44,591 bases of DNA from a virus: positions 1 to 44,591 of the IMG/VR virus record IMGVR_UViG_3300029267_003948. The stretch is one strand, 5' to 3'. Below, piece by piece: positions 1-7,850 of the stretch (the stretch's first letter is position 1; every line of letters starts with the position of its first letter). Below the pieces are notes generated by a model. That model ran no database searches, was not told the origin of the DNA, and saw only the letters and a list, made by a program, of their open reading frames with translations. The translations under genes were made by a program, and so were the position numbers.

Positions 1-2825
1 ACCGTGTCGTTCGGGATCGGCCCGCTCACGGTGATGGTGCCGCTCGCCTGGACGCCCTCATTGAAGTTGAGGCCACCCGGAGTCTGAGCTCCGGCTGCGG
101 TCAGGAGAACCGGGCCACCGCCCACTGCCGTGGTATCGATGGTGATGGTGTCACCAGGCTGAACGCCGGCAGCCATGATGGTGCCTCGAGCTTGGCCGGT
201 GTCGTAGTCGAGACCGCCGGGAGTGACCCCAAGGGAACCGGTAAGCGTGATGCCTCCAATCTCGATGGTGTCTCCCAGAACCGAAGCCACGTTGGTGACG
301 GTGCCGGTCGCGAAGGTACCGAGGTCAGTGTCGGCACCTGTGAAGGTGAACCGCATCTGACCGTCCGCGTTCGCCGTGCAGGTCACGTCCACACCATCGT
401 AGGCTGCCGGGAGAGCAGCGATGGCGGTGTCGAGTGCGGAGTTCACCGCAGCAGCCAGCGCGTTCGGGGACACGTAGATACCCGGGGCGATGGTCGCCGT
501 CACCGGGCCAGTGCTGCCGTTGGTGACGCCCGTGTAGTTGAACGTGAGGGTGTCGTACTCACCAGCCGTGATGGTCGTGGTTCCGAGGAACCGCGTCACG
601 CCGTCGTAGTACGGGTTGTTGTCAGCGAGCTTGGACTCAGCGTTGATCGCCTCGACGTAGGCATCGGCGTTCACGCCCGTCTGTGCCGGGACGTTCACCG
701 TGACCACCACGTTGTCCACCGTGAACGAGATGTTGTCGTTCAGACCGGCGAGAACATCGTAGGTCGTCTTGCCCGAGTCGTCGGTGTAGACAATCTCCTC
801 ACCAAGGAGCGAGGCGTTGAAACCGAGACCCGCGATGCCGTGTGGCGCCGAGAGATCGATGCCGGCCGCACCGCCCGCCAGCGGAGAGCTGTCGATGGTG
901 AACCGAGCTCGGTCCGACTGACTTTCGACGAAGAAATACGGGCCCGAACCGGGAACCGTGAACTTGCCGATCGTCGAGTCCTTGTCGGAGAACTGAATGG
1001 TGACGGTTTCCTCGACGGGGCCTTGCGTGCCGCCCTCGAAGTGAACGTCGGGAGTGATCTCCGAGCCGCTCGGGAACTGGATCGTGACGCCGGTGAGCGC
1101 CGGACCCTTGCTACCGAACTTCGGCGTGTAGACCGGGTTCCCGTTGCTGTCGAACAGGAAGTAGGTACCGATGCCCGACGGTCCGCTGGTCTCAACCTGA
1201 ACGGTGTACTCCTCATCGACGAGGATGTTGTACCAGAAGGTCGCCCAAACCTCGGCGCCCACGGGCACCGGCTGCTCGAGGGTGATCTCCGTACCCTGAA
1301 CCTGCGTCACCGTCACCGGACCGCGCTGGAGGGCGTCTTGGATGCTGAAGCCCCAGTAGGCCCGAACCAGGTTCGGGTTGTTGGTCGGGAGATCGAGACG
1401 GTTGTTGCTGATGCTGAGGAAAGTCTGCTGACCCAGCGGGGTGTCACGACCGTTGCCCGTGGTGGGCTGAGCCGGCAACGTGAACTTGGTACGATCCTCA
1501 ACAGGCGGGTTGACCGTGTCGTCGACCACCACATCGGTGGGCGCAAGGAACCATCGGTTGTCGATGAGCAGGCCGCTGATCTGCGTGGGACCGAACGCGG
1601 GAGCTCCGGGGCTCGTGACTCCGGGCGACACCAGGAAAGCGGAACCCCAGACGATCAGGTCGTCCTTGAGGATGAAGTCAGCACCCTCGATGAAATCGTT
1701 GTTGAGCGGAACGATGCCGCACCGCAAGACCTCGGTGACATTGATGTTCGCCAGGTAGTCGAACGTGTCTTGCCACGAGTTGAAGAAGTACTGGACAGTG
1801 ACCTGCGATCCCACTTCGGGAGCGAAGGGCAGCGTCACAGCGTGGTTCTGGCCGTCCACCTCTGTGGGGATGACCTGCACCCCGTCCACGCGAACCGTCA
1901 CCTTCGAAACGTCGGTGGTGGTGATACCGCCGTTGGTACCGTCCACGATGGGACCGTTGTAGGTGTAGAAAGTTCGGTTGCGGTTGGTGCTCTGACCCCG
2001 CGAGAAGCCCAAGACGACGTTGGCCGATCCGTCGCCGATGAGCAGATCACGGTCAGCAACCAAACGCACAGCGGTCTGGCCAAAGTTGTTCGTGAACTCC
2101 GAAGCGACGAGAGACGTGCCGGCTGCCGCGCCGTTGATCAACGAGACAACCGTGGCGGCAGTGACGCTCCCAGTCGGGAAGGTCGCGGTCACGACCTGTT
2201 GAGTCGCCTGCGACTGGTCGAAATCCACCGTGACGGTGAGCTCGTTGGTGTCGGCGGTGAACTCGTACTGGTTGCCGAGCGCGCCATCCAGGACGGCGCT
2301 CGAGGGCGTCGCCTGGTTCGAGACATCGTCGGTGATCTGGGAGTCGGTCCGCTTGAAGAAGTACGTGATCCGCACATCGTCACCGAGCTCGGGAGCGGTG
2401 CTGATCTCGATGACGCCGATGTCGGCGCGCGCGACGCTGAGCACCACATCGGCACGCCCGTTGATCGTCACGAAGATCGAGCTCGGGTCGGTGGCGATGG
2501 TGCCGCTGCCATCACCGTTGGTGATGGGGAAGTTGCGCACCTGGATCCGACGACGCTCGCCATTGAAGTCACCGAGGGTGACCTGGCCAGTGTCGGAGAT
2601 CGAGACTACCGCGCGACCAGTCTCGTCCTCCTGTGGAACCTGCTGGTCCACGGAGCTCGAGGAGCCACGGATGACTTCGAGGTCTTGTTGCTGGAGAAGC
2701 TCGTTACCGGTCCCGATGAAGACAGGAATCCGGACACCAGCAAGTACAGCGGAAACCGGGCTCTCGAAAAGCGTCCGCGTGTACACGCCGGGCGGGGCGT
2801 AAATGTTGCCTGGGAAATCGGCCAT
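1..2825 (-). CDS. Tail sheath protein, C-terminus missing (runs off left edge)
   Basis: The frame is open from ATG at 2825 to the window edge, giving at least 941 codons. A Shine-Dalgarno (GAGGT) lies 9 nt before the start. The N-terminus (MADFPGNIYAPPGVYTRTLF) carries the P-G-V-Y signature with which contractile tail sheath proteins begin. The rest is rich in beta-strand, Thr, Val and Gly, with Ig-like or hook-like stretches, consistent with domains inserted between the sheath N-terminus and the C-terminal polymerisation domain outside the window. Phage T4 gp18 is about 660 residues, so this protein is much larger. Sheath subunits polymerise around the tail tube and contract at infection. 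The call rests on the N-terminal signature and neighbouring tail genes; another tail surface protein is the alternative. Confidence 0.72.
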   Translation of the reverse strand, partial: MADFPGNIYAPPGVYTRTLFESPVSAVLAGVRIPVFIGTGNELLQQQDLEVIRGSSSSVDQQVPQEDETGRAVVSISDTGQVTLGDFNGERRRIQVRNFPITNGDGSGTIATDPSSIFVTINGRADVVLSVARADIGVIEISTAPELGDDVRITYFFKRTDSQITDDVSNQATPSSAVLDGALGNQYEFTADTNELTVTVDFDQSQATQQVVTATFPTGSVTAATVVSLINGAAAGTSLVASEFTNNFGQTAVRLVADRDLLIGDGSANVVLGFSRGQSTNRNRTFYTYNGPIVDGTNGGITTTDVSKVTVRVDGVQVIPTEVDGQNHAVTLPFAPEVGSQVTVQYFFNSWQDTFDYLANINVTEVLRCGIVPLNNDFIEGADFILKDDLIVWGSAFLVSPGVTSPGAPAFGPTQISGLLIDNRWFLAPTDVVVDDTVNPPVEDRTKFTLPAQPTTGNGRDTPLGQQTFLSISNNRLDLPTNNPNLVRAYWGFSIQDALQRGPVTVTQVQGTEITLEQPVPVGAEVWATFWYNILVDEEYTVQVETSGPSGIGTYFLFDSNGNPVYTPKFGSKGPALTGVTIQFPSGSEITPDVHFEGGTQGPVEETVTIQFSDKDSTIGKFTVPGSGPYFFVESQSDRARFTIDSSPLAGGAAGIDLSAPHGIAGLGFNASLLGEEIVYTDDSGKTTYDVLAGLNDNISFTVDNVVVTVNVPAQTGVNADAYVEAINAESKLADNNPYYDGVTRFLGTTTITAGEYDTLTFNYTGVTNGSTGPVTATIAPGIYVSPNALAAAVNSALDTAIAALPAAYDGVDVTCTANADGQMRFTFTGADTDLGTFATGTVTNVASVLGDTIEIGGITLTGSLGVTPGGLDYDTGQARGTIMAAGVQPGDTITIDTTAVGGGPVLLTAAGAQTPGGLNFNEGVQASGTITVSGPIPNDT

Positions 2826-3089
2826 TGTGGGGCTACCTCTTCGGAGTCAGGGCAGATCTCTCCTGTGGAGCTAAAAGCCCTGGATTGCAGTCGCTGGATG
2901 CGCTCAAAAGAGCACTGGAGTACACATCTGCTTCTCGTTCACGTCCGTTTGTCGGTTTCCATTTGGCCGTCCCCGTGAGGGGAGGAAGATCGGGGTGCTG
3001 CTGGAAAACAGCGGGTGTGTCTCAATCTGTCGTGTCTGTCTGGTTCAATCTGGGTGCCTCCAAGGGAGGCCCGGGGTAGCGACCGCTTT
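2826..3089. other. Largest intergenic gap, before the sheath gene
   Basis: This 264-nt gap holds no ORF I can support. On the minus strand it contains two small GC hairpins: a 6-bp stem with a 3-nt loop at 3056-3070, and a 5-bp stem at 2970-2983. Neither is followed by a T-run. I found no convincing -35/-10 pair. It is the most likely place for separate control of the abundant sheath transcript, but that is inference from gap size alone. Confidence 0.4.
3056..3070 (-). terminator. Possible terminator hairpin after the zinc-ribbon gene
   Basis: A 6-bp all-GC-rich stem (GCCTCC / GGAGGC) with a 3-nt loop begins about 20 nt after the stop codon of the preceding gene. There is no U-tract, so a canonical Rho-independent terminator is not shown. 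It could be a processing or stabilising hairpin. Confidence 0.25.
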
Positions 3090-3593
3090 CTACGAAGCAG
3101 CCTCGTCGGGAATCTCATGGGTGCCGGAAAGGGACTTGCCGGTTCGGCCATACGCGCCCTTCGCTTTCCGGTACTCGGTGATGCGCTTCATCGCCTCCTG
3201 GTTTTGAAGGCGCGCCTTCTTCGCAGCGATGCGCTGTTGCTCGGTCATGACGAAGTAGTCGCCATTATCAAGCCGGCTGAGGTGATCACCAGTAGTGTTG
3301 TTGGCGTCAATGACGCGCCGCTTGTAGTCTTGGCGGTCCTGGTAGACGCGCAGGTTGGCCTGTGCGCTTCGACCGATCACCACATCCACGTCGTGATCGA
3401 CCGAGCTCGCTCCCGTGTTCTGAGGAGCCGGAGCATCAGGCCGATGACCGAACTTGAAATTAGCAGCCGAGACTTGCCGGGACGCACGACCCCTGCACTT
3501 CTTGCAGGGAAGCGTCTCCTTGGCAGCCGTTTTGGGCTGCATGGACTGGAACCGAAGTCCGCAATCCGAGCAGTGGTACTTGAAAATGGGCAA
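3090..3593 (-). CDS. FmdB-type zinc-ribbon protein (copy 1)
   Basis: This 167-aa protein starts MPIFKYHCSDCG and has a second C-x2-C pair (CKKC) about 20 residues later. That is the zinc ribbon of the FmdB family, whose members begin MPxYxYxCxxC. The start is a TTG at 3593; it is chosen because the zinc ribbon begins at residue 2, and GGAG lies about 11 nt upstream. Beyond residue 45 the protein is charged and probably partly helical (Arg/Lys-rich segment 105-150). A second FmdB-type protein is encoded at 33232-33630. FmdB-like proteins are often carried by large phages, but their role in the virion is not established. Confidence 0.7.
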   Translation of the reverse strand: MPIFKYHCSDCGLRFQSMQPKTAAKETLPCKKCRGRASRQVSAANFKFGHRPDAPAPQNTGASSVDHDVDVVIGRSAQANLRVYQDRQDYKRRVIDANNTTGDHLSRLDNGDYFVMTEQQRIAAKKARLQNQEAMKRITEYRKAKGAYGRTGKSLSGTHEIPDEAAS

Positions 3594-3633
3594 GCGCGCG
3601 TGCTCCGTCTATATGTGCGCCGGTATAGGCCCA

Positions 3634-4902
3634 CTAACGAAGCATCGGGCCCGTGTTCTTCTTGCCAGGGAAACCAGACTTGCCCGCGTACCAGGGATCG
3701 AACGTCTGGGAGAGGCCCAGATCGGCCATCGCGCGGATGTTGTCCTGAATTTGGGCGATCTGCTCGTCCGTGAGGCCCGCGATCTGCTCGATGAAGGGCG
3801 GTGTGAGCGGAGCCTGACTCGGCCCAGAAAGAGGCAATGGAGGTCCTCCACCAGGCTCGACGCCCCGGATACAGATGCCCAGAGGCACGTGGATGCTCCA
3901 ATCCGTCTGAAGCTGAAGGTTGAAACTGGCGTTGTAGAACCAGTCATCGGCGTTTTCGTCGTAAACCTCTTCGGTCTCGCCGCCGAGATTGATCGACAAA
4001 AGCTCGATGCCCGCGCTCGAGAGCCGAGGACGCGCAGTTGCCCACAGGTACAGAGCGGTCTGATCCAGAATTTCACGTTGCGCGAGCGGATCTCGAGCGA
4101 TGACATCCACGTCGAGCGTGAGGTCCCAACGACCACCGAACTCGAGCGCAGAGATTGATCGCTTCGACTGCACCACAACCGCCAACCGATCTCCCGGAGT
4201 GATGCGGCGACCGAAGGCCAACACGACACCAGGGATGGGTTCCGTCAACGCCCGGTTCTCCATGACCTTCCACGGACCCGTCGTCTCACCAGGGCAACGG
4301 TAGTCCGCCGAAAGGAAATCCTCTTCGGACAGAGGCTCGGTGAGCTCGAGCATCCCTGTCGCAGGGTCAGCCGTGTAATGCGTGCCTTCGTACAGTTGGA
4401 GGTTGCCAGGCATCCGGTACAGACGAAGCGTCCCTGCCAAGAAGGCACCCTTCTGAAGCTGGTACTCCGTGTCGTTGACCTGGAAGACCGTCTCGTCCTC
4501 GACGTTCAGCAGTGGATCGACGAAGAACGCATCATCCGTTGGGTTGCCGTTCGCATCACAGAAGTCAATGTAGTAGATGCCCGCCTCAGTCGGGAACAGA
4601 CCACCGTTGTTCTGGATGTCGATCATGTTCTCCTTGACCCACTCGATCGACAAGCCAGGCTTGCCTTCAACGTTGGCCAAGTAAACGTAGCTGTGGACGT
4701 ACCCTTGGAAGTTGTCGGCAGCGAGCTGCGCTTGGTTACCCGCACTGTTTTTCAGGACGATGCCGAACTGCGGACGCTCACGAAACGAGTACTTACCCTG
4801 GATGTGATCAACGATGTCCTTGTACCGAGGGTGGTACTGCCAGTAGTTGCGCAGCTCCTCGATGAAGACACGTTGGATCTGCTGGGTCAAGAAATAGTAA
4901 AT
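3634..4902 (-). CDS. Virion structural protein, probable tail completion/terminator; unusual start
   Basis: The product is about 422 aa and soluble, with beta-rich segments. The middle region (GGRWDLTLDVDVIARDP, then an LSSAGIELLSINLGGETEE stretch) resembles proteins that cap or complete contractile tails. A Pro-rich linker and short helical tail follow. This fits its place near the sheath gene. The recognisable N-terminus begins at YYFLTQQI, immediately after the stop codon of the homing endonuclease gene upstream. No ATG is available there. Candidates are ATT at 4902 (AAGG 6 nt before it), TTG at 4890, or GTG at 4953, which would overlap the endonuclease by 50 nt. I chose 4902 because of the ribosome-binding-site spacing. 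Function is a moderate guess; structural status is more secure. Confidence 0.6.
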   Translation of the reverse strand: MYYFLTQQIQRVFIEELRNYWQYHPRYKDIVDHIQGKYSFRERPQFGIVLKNSAGNQAQLAADNFQGYVHSYVYLANVEGKPGLSIEWVKENMIDIQNNGGLFPTEAGIYYIDFCDANGNPTDDAFFVDPLLNVEDETVFQVNDTEYQLQKGAFLAGTLRLYRMPGNLQLYEGTHYTADPATGMLELTEPLSEEDFLSADYRCPGETTGPWKVMENRALTEPIPGVVLAFGRRITPGDRLAVVVQSKRSISALEFGGRWDLTLDVDVIARDPLAQREILDQTALYLWATARPRLSSAGIELLSINLGGETEEVYDENADDWFYNASFNLQLQTDWSIHVPLGICIRGVEPGGGPPLPLSGPSQAPLTPPFIEQIAGLTDEQIAQIQDNIRAMADLGLSQTFDPWYAGKSGFPGKKNTGPMLR

Positions 4903-4903
4903 C

Positions 4904-5683
4904 TCACACCTTCCCTTCAGGCTTCGTGTCGATGACACGGTAGAGCCAGCCACGGTCCACGCAGAACTTACGACCTGCGATGAACTTGGCCGCGATGCGG
5001 CCTGTTTTGTCAGCCTCGATTCGTCGTCGAGGTTTGATCTCTTCTACTTCCGGAAGGCGACCTTCGTAGATAACCAGGGTGTCGGGGGTGTAGTGTTTGA
5101 CCGCTCCTTCCCAGAAGTAGGGGATCGAGAAAGGTTGTGGTTTGTACAGGAGGACCGTGTCATCCGCATCCAGTTCGATGAAACGATTTTTTTCCCAGGA
5201 ACTCATGAAGTGTACGCGACCCGCTTTGGGGGAGTCATGCCAACCACGGGCAAAACCTCCTCCTGTAGTTCGAAGTCTTTCGGACGCGCGACGTGACTGT
5301 GCTTCACGGAATTCGGGAGTCCGAACAACCTTGGCAAATGCCGCAGCAGCCCGAGCCACACGCTCATCGGTTTCCTTGGTCAGGCCGACATTCCAGCGAC
5401 GCACTCGATCCAGAATTTCACGTTTTTTCGCTGCGGTTTCCGGCGTGTCTCGTCGTCCTCGTCGTGCTGCTGAAACCTTGGCCCGCGTTTCTGCGCTCCG
5501 AACCAAACCTGTCATGGCTTGCGACCGAGAGCGCCACGTAAGCCCGTGTGCAGTGAACGAGTCGCGCACAAGCCGGATGTTGGTTCCGGTTCGGTCAGCG
5601 ACCTTTTGGATAGAGAGCCCTTCTTGGAAATACAGAGTTTCCAGGACTTCTCGTTCCAGAAGTGGTTGGGTACGAGGTGGCAC
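4904..5683 (-). CDS. PD-(D/E)xK homing endonuclease with NUMOD3-like module
   Basis: This 259-aa protein has an N-terminal helix-turn-helix-like stretch (residues 15-48), a NUMOD3-like DNA-binding motif (SAETRAKVSAARRGRR, 63-78) and a C-terminal PD-(D/E)xK nuclease core. The core shows E164 (SSWEKNRF), P200-D201 (YTPDTLVIY) and E215-x-K217 (EEIKPRR), with the usual QP and Y before the PD motif. NUMOD modules are typical of phage homing endonucleases. Translation starts at GTG 5683 with AGGAGG 9 nt upstream; that site lies within a strong hairpin (5690-5725). The gene sits between the intein-bearing actin-like gene and a tail gene and is not part of a structural function. It is probably a free-standing mobile gene that cuts a phage genome lacking it. 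Confidence 0.75.
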   Translation of the reverse strand: MPPRTQPLLEREVLETLYFQEGLSIQKVADRTGTNIRLVRDSFTAHGLTWRSRSQAMTGLVRSAETRAKVSAARRGRRDTPETAAKKREILDRVRRWNVGLTKETDERVARAAAAFAKVVRTPEFREAQSRRASERLRTTGGGFARGWHDSPKAGRVHFMSSWEKNRFIELDADDTVLLYKPQPFSIPYFWEGAVKHYTPDTLVIYEGRLPEVEEIKPRRRIEADKTGRIAAKFIAGRKFCVDRGWLYRVIDTKPEGKV

Positions 5684-5689
5684 AGCTCA

Positions 5690-5725
5690 AAGCCTCCTGG
5701 GGATTTGGGTTCCCACAGGAGGCTT
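5690..5725 (-). promoter_or_regulatory. Hairpin sequestering the endonuclease ribosome-binding site
   Basis: On the minus strand a perfect 10-bp stem (AAGCCTCCTG / CAGGAGGCTT) extends after a one-base bulge into four more pairs (GGGA/TCCC) with a 7-nt loop. The 3' arm contains the AGGAGG that serves GTG 5683. Transcripts reading through from the actin-like gene would therefore mask the Shine-Dalgarno of the endonuclease. It may also act as a transcription terminator for the actin-like gene, although there is no U-run. Similar hairpins that limit early translation are known for phage T4 homing endonucleases. Confidence 0.6.
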
Positions 5726-5747
5726 CGGCATAGAACGAAAACCGCTG

Positions 5748-7850
5748 TCAGTCCTCGTCGTCCACGTACTCTTGCATCGCCTGCACAAGAAGACCCCGTG
5801 CAACAGCATCCAGAGGCTCCTTAGCCGCCCGGATCTCGCTGATCTCGATGGGGAACTTTTTACGTTTGTCCTCGAAGACTTGGGTGAAGAACTCGAGGAA
5901 CCCACCGGCCTTGGACGTACCGCCGCTGACGACGATGGGGATCGGCTTCGGCAGCGAGAACTTGCCCTGGATCTTCATGAACTCGCTCGCGACGTTGTCG
6001 AGCGCGTACTCGATGAGGCTCTTGTAGTAGACCACCAGAGCCTCTTCTTCACGGCTCTGCGGGTGCATGAGGTTGAGCCCCTTCTCCTTGAGGCTACACA
6101 TGCGAGCCTGCGTAGAGCCCGTGGACTTCGCGGCACCGTGGTCGATCCAGTCCCCACAGTTATGAACCGTCATGCCTGGAGAACTGAAAGAGTGGTGTTC
6201 CGACCCCACACGGATGTCGTAGACCTCCCCATCATGCTCCACTTCGGAAACCGAAGCGACCTTGTAGGTGACGAAGGCGGGGAATCTGTCGAACACTTGG
6301 TGGCCTTCGACTGTGAGCATCGTGTCGAACAGATTCTTCGCTACGTGGCCGTTGATCCTGATCTCGTAGCACGGTTTGCGACCTTCGATTTGGACACCAC
6401 GTGCGTTCACGCCGCCGAGGCGTGGCTCCCGTTTGAGGATTGAATGTTCGATCCCGAAACGGTTGAGTAGATGGTGAGCCAACATGACGACAGGCACCGA
6501 TGTGTTCGTGATCGTGTGACGCTTGAGCTCCTCATGGGAGTCGCTGTCCATCAGACCATGAAGAATTCCGAGTGCCATCTGGTTGCCGATCTTGGAGGGA
6601 TCAAGCGGGCACCGTTTTGTCCCCTCATCATCGTAGAACTTTTCCTTGAAATGGCAGGCCACCGGTGTGATGTGAAGTTTGAGGCGCGTGAGGTTTTCGG
6701 CGGGATCGTCCACGATCTCCGGTTCTCGATGGAACAGGCGGAAACACAAGTCTGTATACTCTTCGACAAGATGTTGATCCCGGCGGTTGATGGCAAACTG
6801 GACATAAGACGGCCTTTCGGCATGAGGACCACATGAACCATCGCCGAGGAACATCCCCATCAGACGCCCCAACCCACGCGCCCCAGCAACCGTGACGTTT
6901 TTTCCGTCTTGCCTACCGAAATAGTAGCTCGATCCGCTGTCCCGGTCGGACTGGATCGTCGCGATACCCACGGTATCCCCCTCACGAAGATCCCCTGCCT
7001 CAACCCACTCCCATCCGAAACGACGTTGGACAAATACCCGATGGTCGTGTGTGAGACGGTGAGGGAAAGCAGGGAGATTCTCGAGTTGAACCTCGATGAG
7101 ATGGCGCCGGGTCCCGTTCGACATCTTCTCAAGGACAGGCACGAAAACACCGTATGCGTCGAGGATTTCGTCACCTTCGCGCACCTCCTCCATCGTTTTA
7201 AGCCCTTCCCGCGTGACGACCGGGAAGTCTCCTGAGAGACAGCGCGCGACGCTAAAACTCAGACCCTCGATGGTGCCCATGGCAAGCGCCACGTTGGTCA
7301 TGCCGGACCCGAACGAGAATGCGATGCCGGAGAAACCATCCTTCGCGCACTCGGAGTAGATGATCGCCAGCGCCTCGTTGCTCGGGTACGCCTTGTAGCC
7401 GCACTCGTTGACGATCCGCTCGAGAACGCCTCGGTGGTACACCACGTCCCGGTCCGGATCATCGACCGGAGCCGCCGGCACAGAGAAGTAGCAGACCTCC
7501 TTCTCTTCCTTCGGCTCACCGAGCACATGCTTGACCAAGATGCCGAGGATCTCGAGTGCATCGATCTCCCCAGCCGCGATCAGGCCGCTCTGAAGCGGGC
7601 GCCGAACTTCGCGACTGAACATGTTGGCCATGTCGTAGGCCGCATCCCCCACGATGACGAGCCCGTCGTCCGTTGAGACGTAGTTGACGCCCGACAGCTT
7701 GAGCATCTTGCGGTGCTCGGACGGCAGATCGAGGAAGGCGTCACGAATGCGGTTCGTGATGACGCCTTCCTTGGTACGACGGGCAGCCACGATGTTCATC
7801 GTGCCCATGTCGAGCCCGACCCCCAGGACTGGTTTTTCACTATCGCTCAT
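5748..7850 (-). CDS. Actin-like (MreB/ParM-type) ATPase interrupted by an intein
   Basis: This 700-aa precursor contains 339 aa of host protein and a 361-aa intein (residues 204-564). The extein has the actin/Hsp70 nucleotide-binding signatures: phosphate 1 (VGLDMGTMNIVAARR, 11-25), phosphate 2 (FSFGSGMTNVALA, 178-190) and the adenosine motif (IPIVVSGGTSKAGG, 637-650). The first Asp usual in phosphate 2 is Ser here. Joined extein reads SFSVAR-CGDWIDHG, which matches the MreB-type SxxR-GGDxxD segment. Length after splicing equals that of bacterial MreB-like filaments. Phage actin homologues build filaments that position DNA or virions; the role here is unknown. Start ATG 7850 has GGAG 8 nt upstream and overlaps the stop of the preceding gene by 4 nt, suggesting a coupled pair. 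Confidence 0.8.
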   Translation of the reverse strand: MSDSEKPVLGVGLDMGTMNIVAARRTKEGVITNRIRDAFLDLPSEHRKMLKLSGVNYVSTDDGLVIVGDAAYDMANMFSREVRRPLQSGLIAAGEIDALEILGILVKHVLGEPKEEKEVCYFSVPAAPVDDPDRDVVYHRGVLERIVNECGYKAYPSNEALAIIYSECAKDGFSGIAFSFGSGMTNVALAMGTIEGLSFSVARCLSGDFPVVTREGLKTMEEVREGDEILDAYGVFVPVLEKMSNGTRRHLIEVQLENLPAFPHRLTHDHRVFVQRRFGWEWVEAGDLREGDTVGIATIQSDRDSGSSYYFGRQDGKNVTVAGARGLGRLMGMFLGDGSCGPHAERPSYVQFAINRRDQHLVEEYTDLCFRLFHREPEIVDDPAENLTRLKLHITPVACHFKEKFYDDEGTKRCPLDPSKIGNQMALGILHGLMDSDSHEELKRHTITNTSVPVVMLAHHLLNRFGIEHSILKREPRLGGVNARGVQIEGRKPCYEIRINGHVAKNLFDTMLTVEGHQVFDRFPAFVTYKVASVSEVEHDGEVYDIRVGSEHHSFSSPGMTVHNCGDWIDHGAAKSTGSTQARMCSLKEKGLNLMHPQSREEEALVVYYKSLIEYALDNVASEFMKIQGKFSLPKPIPIVVSGGTSKAGGFLEFFTQVFEDKRKKFPIEISEIRAAKEPLDAVARGLLVQAMQEYVDDED
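6159..7241 (-). mobile_element. Intein with LAGLIDADG homing endonuclease
   Basis: The 361-aa insertion has every splicing block. It begins with nucleophile Cys (CLSGDFPVVTREGLK), has block B T-x-x-H (THDH, precursor residues 267-270), block F (VYDIRVGSEHHSF) and ends VHN followed by Cys of the extein. Thus C1, the penultimate His, the terminal Asn and the +1 Cys are all intact. Two LAGLIDADG motifs lie between the splicing blocks: GRLMGMFLGDGS (acid D337) and ILHGLMDSDS (acid D437). Both splicing and DNA cleavage look competent. The frame is continuous with the extein on both sides. Insertion is in the conserved nucleotide-binding region just after phosphate 2, as inteins usually prefer. Confidence 0.93.

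Noticed and set aside
192-2978. Plus-strand 928-aa open frame antisense to the sheath gene
   Set aside because: Low-complexity Arg/Val/Asp/Glu-rich translation typical of antisense to GC-rich genes; no domain, and the minus frame has a clear sheath start.
6551-6841. Small minus-strand frames inside the intein
   Set aside because: Shifted-frame shadows; the in-frame intein has intact splicing and endonuclease motifs.
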